NCBI GenBank assembly: GCA_947646735.1
Contig: CANTFK010000818.1
Location: forward strand, 1 to 64,000
Direction of reading: 5' to 3'
Origin: Peronospora farinosa
Lineage: Eukaryota > Oomycota > Peronosporomycetes > Peronosporales > Peronosporaceae
DNA length: 64,000 nucleotides
Position 1 is the first letter of the stretch. Each line of letters opens with the position of its first letter. The position numbers and the translations under genes are program-made. The notes under the pieces are model-generated. The model saw nothing but the letters and a program-made list of their open reading frames with translations. It searched no databases and was not told where the DNA came from. Below are positions 42,931 to 53,195 of the stretch, in pieces.

Positions 42931-44184
42931 GCTGTTCTGAAGGTCTATGCGGATTTACAGCACAAAAGTATCACGACGATTTTTGCATTTTCGACGAGCT
43001 TCTCCAAATAGCTTTGAATTCAACTTAATTTTGTGTTTTCAAAGTACAATGGCCGAAAAAGCAACTTCACTGGCGTTATCTTTTTGCTCATATATCCGTT
43101 CTGCCATAGAGTATACTGTTTCTTTTTGGCATTACACCTGACGTTTTGCAGACGTTGCGGCCCTGCATCATATGTATATGCATCTTGCATCAGTATCATT
43201 TCAGTTGAGTTTCCTTCTGTGGACACCGCATAACTTAATATGACACCGCCGAGCAAAGACCAATGTAGCACCGACCACCCTGCGACTCATATAATACTTT
43301 GTTTATCGTATTAAATTCAAAACATGATCTCCTCCTCTCACATCAAAATATTTTGTATCTTTTTCAGATCAGATCTAAGCAACAACACTAAATGATTGGA
43401 ACTATCCATCTCATGTAGAGCAAGCTAACTGCGGGGGTATCCTACATATTTCCAAATGACTGTGTCGAGGAGTTGCGAAAACTACAGCACTGTTATCGTA
43501 ATAAAAATTTTATAGACGACCCGCAAGGAGGAGATTAGGGTGCTTGCGTTGCGCAATATTGTGTGTGGCAGATAATGATGGATGAAGCGCTAGAACCCTA
43601 GCAAAATCACACTTTATAATCTGACGACCTGCGCGGTTCATACCATTCGCCTTTTGCTCGTGAACGCCGCCTCCTTTTTTTAGGTCAGCATGCCGAGACA
43701 CCTTCACAAATGATCCTTATCTTTTCTGTTCAACTCGGCCTGCATGCAAAAGCTACGTCCTTTCGTCCTTGCCACTCACGTGAAATGCTCGAGCCTCGCA
43801 TGAATCCGTTCACAAAAGCGCTCAACGGGAGTGCATAATCAATGGCATCTTGTAGCGCGGCCCACGCACTACGCGGGCCAAAGAAGAACGCATATTAAGG
43901 TTCGTCTTCATGGCAGCCATGGCCACAAATATCCTGTACTGGGGCAGTATTGGATAAATTGTCAATGTATTTTGACAACCTGCATACGCAAAGCAAATTT
44001 TGGCAGGCTAAGGCAGAACCAGCCAGGTCGACGGTACTTGTATCTATTTAATAATGGGTCAGTTTTCGTTACTTCAGCATACTACTTCAGAAGTTGTTGG
44101 TCTTCCCTTAAATGAAAACTCCCCATGATTTTCTACATTGTGTCATTCGCCATCCATCCGTCAACCTCACAGATCTTCTCAAGC
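42931..44184. other. Intergenic, no firm gene
   Basis: AT-rich DNA between the copia edge and the phosphate carrier. Open frames are short and without motifs. The last few hundred bases should hold the carrier's promoter. Confidence 0.4.
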
Positions 44185-45222
44185 ATGAGCACATTTTTTC
44201 CTGTCATCTCCACTCTCAACCCCGCCGCACCGTCGATTGCTGCCCCAAAGGCCACCTCAGCCTCGGTCCTGGCCACGTCGGCTGCCAAGTGGGATGCACG
44301 CCTCTCGCATGATCCCATTCACGACACCGCTTATTACGGCAAGTGTATGATTGGCGGTATTCTGTCGTGTGGCCTCACCCACACAGGCATCACCCCACTG
44401 GACGTAGTCAAGTGCAACATGCAGGTTAATCCGGCCAAGTACAACGGCCTGTTGCCTGGCCTCAAGACCATTGCCTCGGAGGAGGGTGCTGGCGCTCTAT
44501 TCAAAGGCTGGGCCCCTACTGCCATTGGATACTCGGCTCAGGGTATGTGTAAGTTTGGCTTTTACGAGTTCTTTAAGGACACGTACAGCACGATGGCTGG
44601 CGAGGAGAATGCGTACAAGTACCGTGGAGCCATTTATCTGGCAGGATCTGCTTCGGCTGAGTTCTTTGCAGACATGGCCCTCTGCCCCATGGAGATGGTC
44701 AAGGTGAAGGTGCAGACCTCGCCCGCCGGCACGTTTCCCGTCGAATTTGGTGCCGCTGTGGCTGCAATGAAGGCCAACTCAGCTGAAACTCGCTTCCCCT
44801 TCGGCTCTCTCGTGCCCCTGTGGTCGCGTCAGATCCCTTACACGATGGCCAAGTTCTTCTTCTTTGAGAAAGTGGTGGAGGCTTTTTACACATACGTGTT
44901 CACTGAGCCCAAGAGCTCGTACCCTAAGAGCACGCAGCTTGGCGTCACTTTCGCCTCGGGTTATCTTGCTGGTGTTATTTGCGCCATCGTGTCGCACCCC
45001 GCCGACTCGGTGGTGTCGCTTATGGGTAAGGCCGAGAATAAGGGTAAAGGCTTCGGCCAGATCGCCAGCGAAACTGGTCTGGTCAACCTGGCAACTAAAG
45101 GTCTGGGCACTCGTATCCTTATGATCGGTACGCTGACAGGTGCTCAGTGGTGGATTTACGACACTTTTAAGACGGTCATGGGTATGGGCACGAGCGGTGG
45201 TGCTGCTCCTAAGAAGAACTAA
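44185..45222 (+). CDS. Mitochondrial phosphate carrier (SLC25A3/PiC)
   Basis: Imports inorganic phosphate into the matrix for ATP synthesis, as an inner-membrane carrier with six helices. The 345-residue intact frame starts at the ATG of MSTFFPVISTLNPAAPS (44185), preferred over 44125 because the sequence before it is AT-rich and non-coding in style. Three Solcar repeats begin at about residues 50, 150 and 245 with signatures THTGITPLDVVKCNMQVNP, ALCPMEMVKVKVQTSP and VSHPADSVVSLMGKAEN. The first repeat and the strings KYNGLLPGLKTIASEEG and GMCKFGFYEFFKD are diagnostic of phosphate carriers. No intron. Confidence 0.94.
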   Translation: MSTFFPVISTLNPAAPSIAAPKATSASVLATSAAKWDARLSHDPIHDTAYYGKCMIGGILSCGLTHTGITPLDVVKCNMQVNPAKYNGLLPGLKTIASEEGAGALFKGWAPTAIGYSAQGMCKFGFYEFFKDTYSTMAGEENAYKYRGAIYLAGSASAEFFADMALCPMEMVKVKVQTSPAGTFPVEFGAAVAAMKANSAETRFPFGSLVPLWSRQIPYTMAKFFFFEKVVEAFYTYVFTEPKSSYPKSTQLGVTFASGYLAGVICAIVSHPADSVVSLMGKAENKGKGFGQIASETGLVNLATKGLGTRILMIGTLTGAQWWIYDTFKTVMGMGTSGGAAPKKN

Positions 45223-45649
45223 ATACTCTTCTTGGTAATTGAAGATTCGGAAGACTGGCTGATATCCTTCTTAGCACTATGATGGAAATAGGTGTCATTA
45301 CGCCCGCGACGGTGCTGAGAGAAGCCCGACGGTTGGAAGAGATGTCGCCCCCGAAGCGTTTTTACAATATGTTCGTGTGAGGTGATGGTTTCGAGGGTAG
45401 GCGAGAATTGTAGCTATCTGCAACAACGAGATTAGAACTTTACAAAACACGAATTTAAAGTATGTACGTCAGTCGTGTTTGCACAGGAAGTCTCAGCAAG
45501 ACTGCATTCATGTGACAATGACGCTTGCTGTTAGGGTCAAATGCTAAAATCGTATTCAACAACGCATTCTTGCTCGAAAACTAAACGTACTTGATCTACT
45601 ACTAAGTGAGCATTTCACGCCAGCATCTCACTAGCACAAGGGGCCAGAC
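45223..45649. other. 3' region, no gene seen
   Basis: Between the phosphate carrier stop and the KISH stop (convergent genes). No coding signal. Confidence 0.4.
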
Positions 45650-45973
45650 TTACGAGAAGAATAGCGTGTGCACAGCCATAACGACGAGAACGCTAGCCAC
45701 AAATTGGCTTTTGCGCTCCCCAATGCGCGAGGCTTTCCAGCAAAGACCACCGAGGCCCTCATGCTTTCCTGGCAGCTGACCTCGATCAAAAAGCGTAGGA
45801 AACTTCATCTTGATGTAGGTGCAGGTACAGATAAAAAGCAGGATGACTGTAAGCAGCCCCTGGAGATTAAATAGCGCCGACTGCAATGACAATTAGAACC
45901 ACGAACGTTAGGCTCTCATTATCTCTAGATTTATCTCATGCACATTCGCTAAATGATCGATTAGCCTTACCAT
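45650..45973 (-). CDS. KISH / TMEM167 family protein (secretory pathway)
   Basis: A small two-pass Golgi-associated membrane protein needed for constitutive secretion in animals. Exon 2 (45880-45650) encodes SALFNLQGLLTVILLFICTC...LCWKASRIGERKSQFVA...; the family's MSALFNFxSLLTVILL and ARIGERxSPYVA strings are clear. It has no ATG. Exon 1 is just the ATG at 45973-45971, followed by GTAAGG; the intron (45970-45881) ends in TTGCAG. The result is 77 residues, near the usual 72. Two hydrophobic segments lie at about residues 7-27 and 58-76. The exon assignment is inferred but fits the family start exactly. Confidence 0.88.
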
Positions 45974-46151
45974 TTTTTCGTGGGAAGGTTTAGCTGCAAA
46001 ACAGATCTCATTCAATCAAATTGGTGTACTTCACATAGGAGGGATGAACTATAACATATATACAAAACCCATTAGGATAGGGTGGGCGACGTGTATGTCG
46101 ATGAGCGGCTGGGGAGGCTCACAGACTAGCAACTTGAGTTTGCCGAACACA

Positions 46152-47134
46152 ATGATGAACCGCGCCAAGTTGTTGCAACGTGCTGCTAAGGTTCGTTGTT
46201 AATATTGGATACGCACCTATTATGCGTAATTACACTGGCTCCTCTGTACAATCTTGCAGCATAGTCAACATGCTGCTTCTGACTAAGGCTGGACCACTAA
46301 AATGATAGCGCAAGTTCTAACTACAACTCTGGTCTCTCCACTCTTTTTGTGCTGCCGTAGGTGGGCGCCGGAGCTCTATTGGGCGGATCGGTGCTTACTG
46401 GTGTCACAGCCTTCAGCAGCGATCAGATTGAGGCGCTGCATTACGGTTTTGATCACCAGGGCCCGCTGTCCTCGTTTGACTACGCCAGTGTACGTCGCGG
46501 CTACCAAGTGTACCGCGAGGTTTGCGCGTCATGCCACAGTTTGGACCGCATCTGTTTTCGTAACTTGGTGGGCGTGACTCACACGGAGGAGGAGCTAAAG
46601 GAGATTGCGGCCGATATAGATGTCACTGATGGACCTAACGACCAAGGTGAAATGTTTGACCGCCCCGGCAAACTTTCGGACCCGCTTCCCCGGCCGTACC
46701 CTAATGATGAGGCAGCCGCTGCTGCCAATAATGGTGCCATTCCGCCGGATCTTTCATTGATGGTCAAGGCTCGTCACGCTGGCGCCGACTATCTTTTCGC
46801 ATTGCTTACGGGTTATGTAGACCCGCCTGAAGGAATGGAGCTACTGGATGGCCTCTACTACAACCCATATTTTGGAGGTGGTGCTATCGCCATGGAGCGT
46901 CAGTTGCAGGACGGCCAGATCGAGTACGAAGACGGCACGCCGTCTACGACGTCGCAGATGGCGAAAGATGTGTCGGTTTTCCTTGCATGGGCCTCTGAGC
47001 CGGAGCACGACGTGCGAAAGAAACAGGGCATGCAGATAACTGTGGCCTTGGCGGCATTGTGTGCGCTGACGGGTTACTACAAGCGCCTCAAATGGGCGCC
47101 GCTGAAGACCCGTAAAATTACCTACACCAAGTAA
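46152..47134 (+). CDS. CYC1: Cytochrome c1, haem protein of complex III
   Basis: Transfers electrons from the Rieske protein to cytochrome c in the mitochondrial inner membrane. Exon 1 (46152-46190, MMNRAKLLQRAAK, basic targeting start) joins exon 2 (46361-47134) for 270 residues. The haem site CASCH lies in YREVCASCHSLDRICFRNLV. The axial Met region is YYNPYFGGGAIAM, and PPEGMELLDGLYY is conserved. The C-terminal membrane helix is near ITVALAALCALTGYY, followed by KRLKWAPLKTRKI. The targeting peptide looks short; an additional exon between 46259 and 46300 is conceivable, but I found no frame that splices cleanly. Confidence 0.92.
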
Positions 47135-47706
47135 GACTGAACGCTTTTAGCCAATGCACGTGACATGAGTGACTGGTTGAGCAGAAATGCGTTAAAGACT
47201 TTGTTGCTTTGGTTTGTTTCTCGCCCCGGACGAATGGAGCGTCGAAGCAGTCTCTCTTAATATCTTTTTTCTTAGCGAGAGAGAAAGCAAGCTCAGACAA
47301 GTAGCGGACACGATATTTGGATTGAATGGTCACCGAGAAAGCAAATAATGGAGGAGCGGCGCGTGGGTTCTTTTAGACCGAGGAGATAACGATTGGGCAG
47401 CATTTGGACGTAAAACTTGAAAAAAGAAGTAATAAACGAACAAACGCAAGAGAGTTGAGGTTTATAGCTGACACCAAGCACTTAAGTGTTCAACCTGTCA
47501 AATTATATATAGATAACATTAGCTGTATAATATTACAGAGGGTACTTACTTCGAATGGCTGGTCGCGGCTTGAGTCAATTGCTTCGTCTAATTGCTCCGT
47601 CAAATTGCTCCATTTAATTGCTCCGTCCAATCGCTCCCTTCTTTGCTCCATCTTCGTAGCCTAATTATCGCGCAGTAGTCAACAGCACGACCATACAAAA
47701 GACAGC
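47135..47706. other. Intergenic, no gene seen
   Basis: Between CYC1 and RPAC1. Near 47575-47655 imperfect repeats of attgctccgtc/aattgctcc occur (about 5 copies), a low-complexity tract. No gene. Confidence 0.4.
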
Positions 47707-48894
47707 ATGGGCAAGTCTTCGAAAATTATCCGCGTTGGCCATGACGCGCCGCACCAGGTGAGCGACCATTTTGTACCCTTCACGCTGATATTGTATCGAG
47801 GCTGATCCTTTTACTGCCTCCAAATAGCCTGATATGGAGAGCGAGAGCAGCTACAGCTTTGTGGAACTGTCCAAGCGCCAGATGAAGGTCAAAATTCAGA
47901 GCCTGACGGACGACGAGGTCTCGTTCGACCTCATAGGCGTGGATGCTGCCATAGCCAATGCGCTACGCCGAATCCTGCTGGCCGAGGTACCTACTATGGC
48001 TATTGAGCACGTATACATCTGGAACAACTCATCCATTATTCAGGATGAGGTGTTAGCCCACCGATTAGGCCTCGTGCCGCTCAACGTGGACCCGCGCGAG
48101 TTTCAGGCATTCCCAGATAATGAAGAGGCAGAAGCCACTGACGAGAACACTATCGTCTTCAAGCTCGATGTCACCTGCACGTTTGACCCTGATCACCCGA
48201 AGGACCCTACGAAAGCGATTCACTCTTCCGGTGCGTTCCCGTTAATTTGGGGCAGATTCAACTGCTAAAAACGTTAGATGATGGTGCTGACTGTTTCAAT
48301 TGCTCTATTTTTGTTAACGAAGCGTACTCGTGCGACCTTGAGTGGGTGCCGCAAGGAAACCAGGAGGAGCGTTTTGGCTCAATTCGCCCCGTGCACGAGG
48401 AAATTTTGATCGCAAAGCTGCGGCCAGGTCAAAGCATAGCATTAGAAGCTCACTGTCGCAAGGGCGTCGGCAAAGACCACGCCAAGTTTTCCCCCGTTGC
48501 TACAGCGTCGTATCGCTTGCTGCCCAAGGTAGAACTACTGGAAAAGGTGGAGGGCGCCGACGCGAAGCGCCTAGTCGCTGAGTGCCAGATGGGTATTTTC
48601 GATATTGAAGACATGTGTGGTGTTCCAACGGCCGTGGTGAAGGACGAACGTTCCTGTACGATGTGCCGAAACTGCGTCCGCGATCCTACCTGGAATGAGA
48701 AAATTCGCCTTGGACGCCAGAGTGACCACTTTATCTTTAGTATCGAGTCCGTTGGTATGATTAAGCCCGAGGAGCTGTTGCCGGAGGCTCTCAACGTGCT
48801 TGCAGAAAAGTGTAACATTGCATTAGAGTCATTCACGCAAGTGGACGAAGACGAAGAAATGGTCGAGGAGGAAGATGAGGAGAATGAGGCCTAG
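47707..48894 (+). CDS. RNA polymerase I/III subunit RPAC1 (AC40)
   Basis: The alpha-like assembly subunit shared by Pol I and Pol III, partner of AC19. Exons 47707-47757, 47828-48230 and 48323-48894 give about 341 residues, typical for the family. Exon 1 encodes MGKSSKIIRVGHDAPHQ. Exon 2 contains DLIGVDAAIANALRRILLAE and VPTMAIEHVYIWNNSSIIQDE (alpha motif). Exon 3 contains YSCDLEWVPQGNQEERF, GSIRPVHEEILIAKLRPGQ, HCRKGVGKDHAKFSPVATAS and a dicluster-type segment with Cys (CTMCRNCVRD). The acidic C-terminal tail is DEDEEMVEEEDEENEA. The second intron is required to link SS to AYSCDLEW. Confidence 0.92.
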
Positions 48895-49128
48895 ATTTAC
48901 TTTGATAGGAGAATGGTATAGTGTCGAGAGCGTCGACAATTGAATATATGCATGCACATCTCAACTTGAACGGGTGTCTCGTAACCTCAACTTACATTGT
49001 CATATTGGCAAAACTAAAGTTCTTATTCAATCGCAGGCAGCCACCGCTTCATGCTTGAGGTCACAGCAATGTTGTGAGAGCGAAAGGCATCCAGGTCTGC
49101 GGCTCTCATCGTTCTCTCGTCATTTCAC
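48895..49128. other. Spacer between RPAC1 and a small minus-strand gene
   Basis: No gene seen. It contains the RPAC1 3' UTR. Confidence 0.4.
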
Positions 49129-49266
49129 TCAATTCTCCTGGTTCAGAAAGATCGAGGCAGCGCGAATCCCCACGAACACAAGCACAATCTTTGAAAGGTC
49201 CCACGCCACAGCCTTCATCTGCTTAGTGCTGTCCACCTGCGGTTTCTTCTTCTTTAGCATAAACAT
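49129..49266 (-). CDS. Small single-span membrane protein, possibly TOM5-like
   Basis: A 45-residue frame, MFMLKKKKPQVDSTKQMKAV then WDLSKIVLVFVGIRAASIFL and a short polar tail. It has a basic start, a short amphipathic part and one C-terminal membrane helix: the layout of small mitochondrial outer-membrane Tom subunits. Spacing of the D, M and hydrophobic residues is reminiscent of TOM5 (D-x-x-x-x-M-K ... I-x-x-F-x-x-x-V-x-x-x-R). The similarity is faint and the start could be at 49260. An unrelated small membrane protein is equally possible. Confidence 0.4.
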   Translation of the reverse strand: MFMLKKKKPQVDSTKQMKAVAWDLSKIVLVFVGIRAASIFLNQEN

Positions 49267-49613
49267 CTTGTTACTGTAGACGCTTGACTCGGTAGCTGTT
49301 TTATTTGAGATGACAGGTAGACAGATCAAGCATCTGCCACACTAAACTTACACAAAATGTATTCTTAACTATTTATTTAAAAGCTGCACCCTGGTTCGCT
49401 TTTCTCGCCGTTTAAAAACATAATGCGTTGATACTGTTGACTAGAGAACAAACGCTTTGCATTCACGTTCTCACAACATTTGCCGTACAAACACAATTTC
49501 AGTCATCATAAGTATGCATTTCTGGTCTGACTGAAGGCTAGAAATATCAGAGCTTAATTTGTTTCTCGAACCTCGTGTACACACCTCAAGTCCGATAACG
49601 AGATTAGTAAAAA
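49267..49613. other. Intergenic, no gene seen
   Basis: AT-rich sequence up to the solo LTR. Nothing assignable. Confidence 0.4.
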
Positions 49614-50214
49614 TGTAGACGGGCACTTCTACGAATTTGCCTCGTGCTACTAGAACACAAGCGAGGAAGTGGTTACACCGTTTTACCTTCGCGTGCGAGG
49701 GTGGTTGTGTGGTTGGTCGACTGCTTAAGCAGTCGCACCACCAGTTGCCTCTCGCTTAAGCGAGAGTGCAACGGACTTCTAACCAAGAAGTCACCGACGT
49801 CACGTAGAAGCTTTTTCAGCTTCTCGTGCGTGGTGGTTATGTATAAGCCAATTCAAGACTGAGCTATATTTAATTAATTATAACTAAATATATGTTTAAC
49901 TACTGATTGGCATATATATATATATATATATATATATAGATCGGATACGCGACTCTTTAGAAGCGTATCCTGTCGCATGATCTTAAATCTAGATTTAAGT
50001 TTGTGAATTACTTCCTTCTGAGACGTCGCAATGTCTAGCTTCAACTAGCGTCATCCCTTCCCATGCGAATTCATAAATGGATATCACATTTACGAGGGTG
50101 GATCACATTTGTGTGTCGCACCCAAGTGACTGGTACAAAGTAATCATGGATACTTTTAGACCAAACATTAAGTATATTACTTAATGTTTGCGTGTAACTA
50201 GATGCCCTGTTACA
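49614..50214. repeat. Solo LTR of gypsy C family
   Basis: Begins TGTAGACGGGC and ends CCCTGTTACA, and aligns along its length with both C LTRs (34993, 42187), with more differences than those two have from each other and a longer (TA)n tract near 49913. It is flanked by A-rich sequence (AAAA on both sides, too simple to prove a target duplication). No internal element sequence adjoins either side. Confidence 0.88.
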
Positions 50215-50469
50215 AAAGAGGATATAAATGATGAAAACTCAGACCCAACGATGAAAGAGATGAAATTTTTGTCATCTTCATTGGCTGATCTTCTTTCATT
50301 CTCTAATACGAGGATAGACTTGGAGCGCTATACAGATTTTGTCACCTTCAATGCCACCAATTTTAGGGGGACCACTACAGCATGTAATTTGAGGTTGAGG
50401 TGCTGCAGCTTATGGCGCAGAACAATAATTATTTAGCCGAGAAACATTGTAAAGGGGTTACACGACGGT
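50215..50469 (+). other. Short open stretch between two LTRs, unknown
   Basis: A frame reads DINDENSDPTMKEMKFLSSS and LADLLSFSNTRIDLERYTDF with protein-like composition, bounded by the solo LTR on the left and the LTR of gypsy D on the right. It may be a scrap of a gene or element. No family recognised. Confidence 0.25.
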
Positions 50470-51085
50470 TGTAACATCATTCCGAAAGTTGACGGTTGAA
50501 GTTTCCTTTTATTGCATATAATGCATTATTTTACTTCTCTTTAGAGAGGTATTAGGTATATGCATTAAAGATACGGTATTCGGTAATGCCGTATGTTATC
50601 GATTAGGATTCGATAATCGATAACGCTGTACTAAGTACATCATACACAGATGCTTAGACGATACGTCGTCCAATAGCAAAGTCTGCATATAGTAATTACT
50701 ATTATAGTAATTAATCTAGTGTAGGGTACTTAGAGTAGGACAATTCATAAAATCTTAAAGCATAAATAAAATCAGTTCTCATTTTGAGTTTAAGATCGCA
50801 AGTCGTTCTGACTTTTTCTCTTGTGCACTTCGTGCGTTTATTCTCTGAACCTCTAAGCTTCTAGCTTGTTCTTGCACTCTGTGCGTTGGTTCTCTGAACC
50901 TTAGCTTACTGCTTGTTGACTAAAAGTTTCTTTCCTAGTTCCTTAAAACAGGGTGACTTTAAGTCGTTTAATTAGTTCCTTAGAACTAAGTAGCTTTTAG
51001 CCTTAACTCTATTTAGTTCTCTAAAACTAAAAGGATTTCAACCTAAAGTCTTCCTCTGGCATAAGAGCTGTGCAGCTCCGATACA
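50470..51085 (+). repeat. Gypsy D 5' LTR
   Basis: 616 bp, TG...CA, assigned from its ends and the directly following primer site. No second copy is in the window to confirm it. Confidence 0.6.
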
Positions 51086-51363
51086 CTTGGTAGCACTTGT
51101 AGTCAATCCTACACCTGAGTCTTTAAAGACTGAGCCTCTGTGAGGATGGAGAATCACAAAATCACCTCTCTGAGGCGCAACGACTCGCACTCCTTCGCTA
51201 TAGAACAGAAGTGCTATTGGCGCGAGCCATTAACTGAGTCAGTGAGTGTGAGTGTTTGAGTTGATAAACTCCAATGTCAATAATAATAGTGTTGAGCAGA
51301 GCTCAATGACACCTAGTGGAACGGCACGTACTCCGTTGAGTGATACTCATAGTAATATTGAGA

Positions 51364-51690
51364 CACTGGATGTCGGTGATGACATCGGCCCTAGTATAGA
51401 GTAAGTTAAGGTCGATGACCTTGTTAGTGATATTGGCTGTAAATGCGATCCACTGGATGTCGGTAATGACATCGACTCTCGTATAGAGTAAGTTAAGGTC
51501 GATGACCTTGTTAGTGATGTCACTGGTAATAGCGACTCACTGGATGTCGGTAATAACATCGGCTCTTGTATAGAGCAAGTTAAGGTCGATGAACTTGTTA
51601 GTGATGTCACTGGTACTAGTGACTCACTGGATGTCAATACTGACATCGGCTCTCGCATAGGGCAGGTTAAGGTCAAGGAATCTGTTGACC
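51364..51690 (+). repeat. 87-bp in-frame tandem repeat in gypsy D coding region
   Basis: Units start at 51364, 51451, 51538 and 51625 (period 87 bp, 29 codons). On the plus strand they encode SLDVGNDIDSRIE then [19 protein letters not shown] units. Two units carry a TAA where others have CAA (Gln), so the array was coding and has decayed. The frame continues to DELEDEM-like acidic text and ends at 51946. Confidence 0.75.
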
Positions 51691-52060
51691 TTGGGGATGA
51701 TGTTATCCCAATAACTTTACAAAGTACGGTCTCATCACTGATACTGCAGCGTCGCCAACAGCAGATGGCGACTGCGAGACGTAAAACGTCTGTTTTATCG
51801 CGTAGTAATGTCAGTGACCAGTTGTACACCCTAGTCAACGGAGTGACAGGTGATGTAGATGGTGAGGTTGACCTTGAGGTCCTCCCATCACTTAATGCTC
51901 TCTTAGAGCTAGATGAAATGTCTGTGGATGAAATTCATCAGGCCTGAAGGCAGGTGCTTTATCCGATATGGTAATCATTCGACCTAATCTCGAGCTGAAC
52001 TCATCCTCATTTGTCGATGAGACAGTCCTCGAAGATACAAAGGCGGCACTTAATGCACGT

Positions 52061-52880
52061 GTGGCGAAGCGAAGGAGTGAATTTGGCGAAGTGTGATCGC
52101 ATATTTCGGTTAAGTCCGAAATGGCCAATATTGATGAATCGCGATCTCGCAGAATAGTTTCGAGATGATGGCAAATGGGATGGAAAACAGTGAGCGGTGG
52201 AGTTTGCAGTTCTATGTGGGTTAAATATGGCCTAGAAACTACGCAATTGCGATCTCCGGTATCTTTCGATGGAGATCCGCGTGAACGCGATCGCTAAGAA
52301 GGAGGATTGGTACATCCACGTATGTGGAAGACGGTCTGGTGTGAATCACGTCGCTATGGAAGACTGGAATGACATGTCATATAGATGGACCATCTCACAT
52401 GACCCGAGAAACGGTGAAGATGATCCGGCGGACCGCAATCCGATATTAACTATTAGTACCACAATCCGATACTAATTTGTGGCGAAGTGAAGGAGTGAAT
52501 TTCGCAAAGTGTGATCACATATTTTCGGTTAAGTCCGAAATGGCCAATATTGATGAGTCGCGATCTCGCGGCCAATATTGATGAGTCGCGATCTCGCAGA
52601 AAGGTTTCGAGATGACGTCAAATGGGATGGAAAATAGTGAATGGTGGAGTTTGCAGTTCTAGGTGGGCTAAATATGGCCTAGAAACTACGCAATTGCGAT
52701 CTCCAGTATTTCCGATGGCAATCCGCGTGAACGCGATCGCTAAGAAGGAGGATGGGTACATCCAAGTATGTGGAAGACGGTCTGGTGTGGATCACGTCGC
52801 TATGGAAGACTGGAATGAGGTGGACATGAGATGGCCATCTCACATGACCTGAGAAACGGTGAAGAGGATAAGTCGTGATC
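52061..52880. repeat. Tandem duplication of about 415 bp
   Basis: The sequence from about 52061 (TGTGGCGAAGCG) is repeated from about 52479 (TGTGGCGAAGTG), both including the strings ggttaagtccgaaatggcc and ctatggaagactggaatga. A 27-bp word (gccaatattgatgagtcgc...) is doubled again near 52540-52596. The copies end in 2 and about 12 units of the minisatellite. They might be tandem LTRs of gypsy E, since each starts with TG. Confidence 0.7.
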
Positions 52881-52889
52881 CGGCGTATC

Positions 52890-53195
52890 GCGATCCGATG
52901 CTAATATTTAGTATCGCGATCCGATATTAATTTTTATACCGCGATCCGATATTAATTATTAGTACCGCGATCCGATATTAATTTTTAGTACCGCGATCCG
53001 ATATTAATTATTAGTACCGCGATCCGATATTAATTATTTAGTATCGCGTTCCGATATTAATTATTTAGTAACGCGATCCGGTACTAATTATAAGTACCGC
53101 GATCCGATATATTAATTATTAGTACCACGATCCGATACTAATTATTAGTAGCGCGATCCAAAATTAATTATTTAGTACCGCGATCCAATACTAAA
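52890..53195. repeat. 26-bp minisatellite (gcgatccgatattaattatt-type units)
   Basis: Eleven full units of 25-28 bp plus a partial one, consensus GCGATCCGATATTAATTATT then AGTACC. Units are contiguous with no spacers. Confidence 0.85.

Larger units (their letters stand above)
50470..52060 (+). mobile_element. Gypsy D: 5' LTR and leader fragment
   Basis: LTR 50470-51085 (TGTAACATC to CCGATACA), primer site TGGTAGCACTT at 51088-51098 as in A and B', then a repeat-bearing coding region (see 51364). The rest of the element is absent; near 52060 the sequence changes to the duplicated, GATC-rich region. Only one LTR is present. Confidence 0.65.

Noticed and set aside
46259..46300. An additional cytochrome c1 exon (HSQHAASD text)
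   Set aside because: The frame meets stops and has no donor site that splices in phase to 46361; the two-exon model is simpler.
51347..51838. 163-codon minus-strand ORF over the 87-bp repeats
   Set aside because: The plus-strand frame follows the primer site in gypsy D orientation and has more protein-like content; the minus frame is a by-product of the repeat.
52890..53195. Regularly spaced short repeats as a CRISPR array
   Set aside because: Units are contiguous 25-28 bp minisatellite copies without unique spacers, in a eukaryotic setting with no cas genes.
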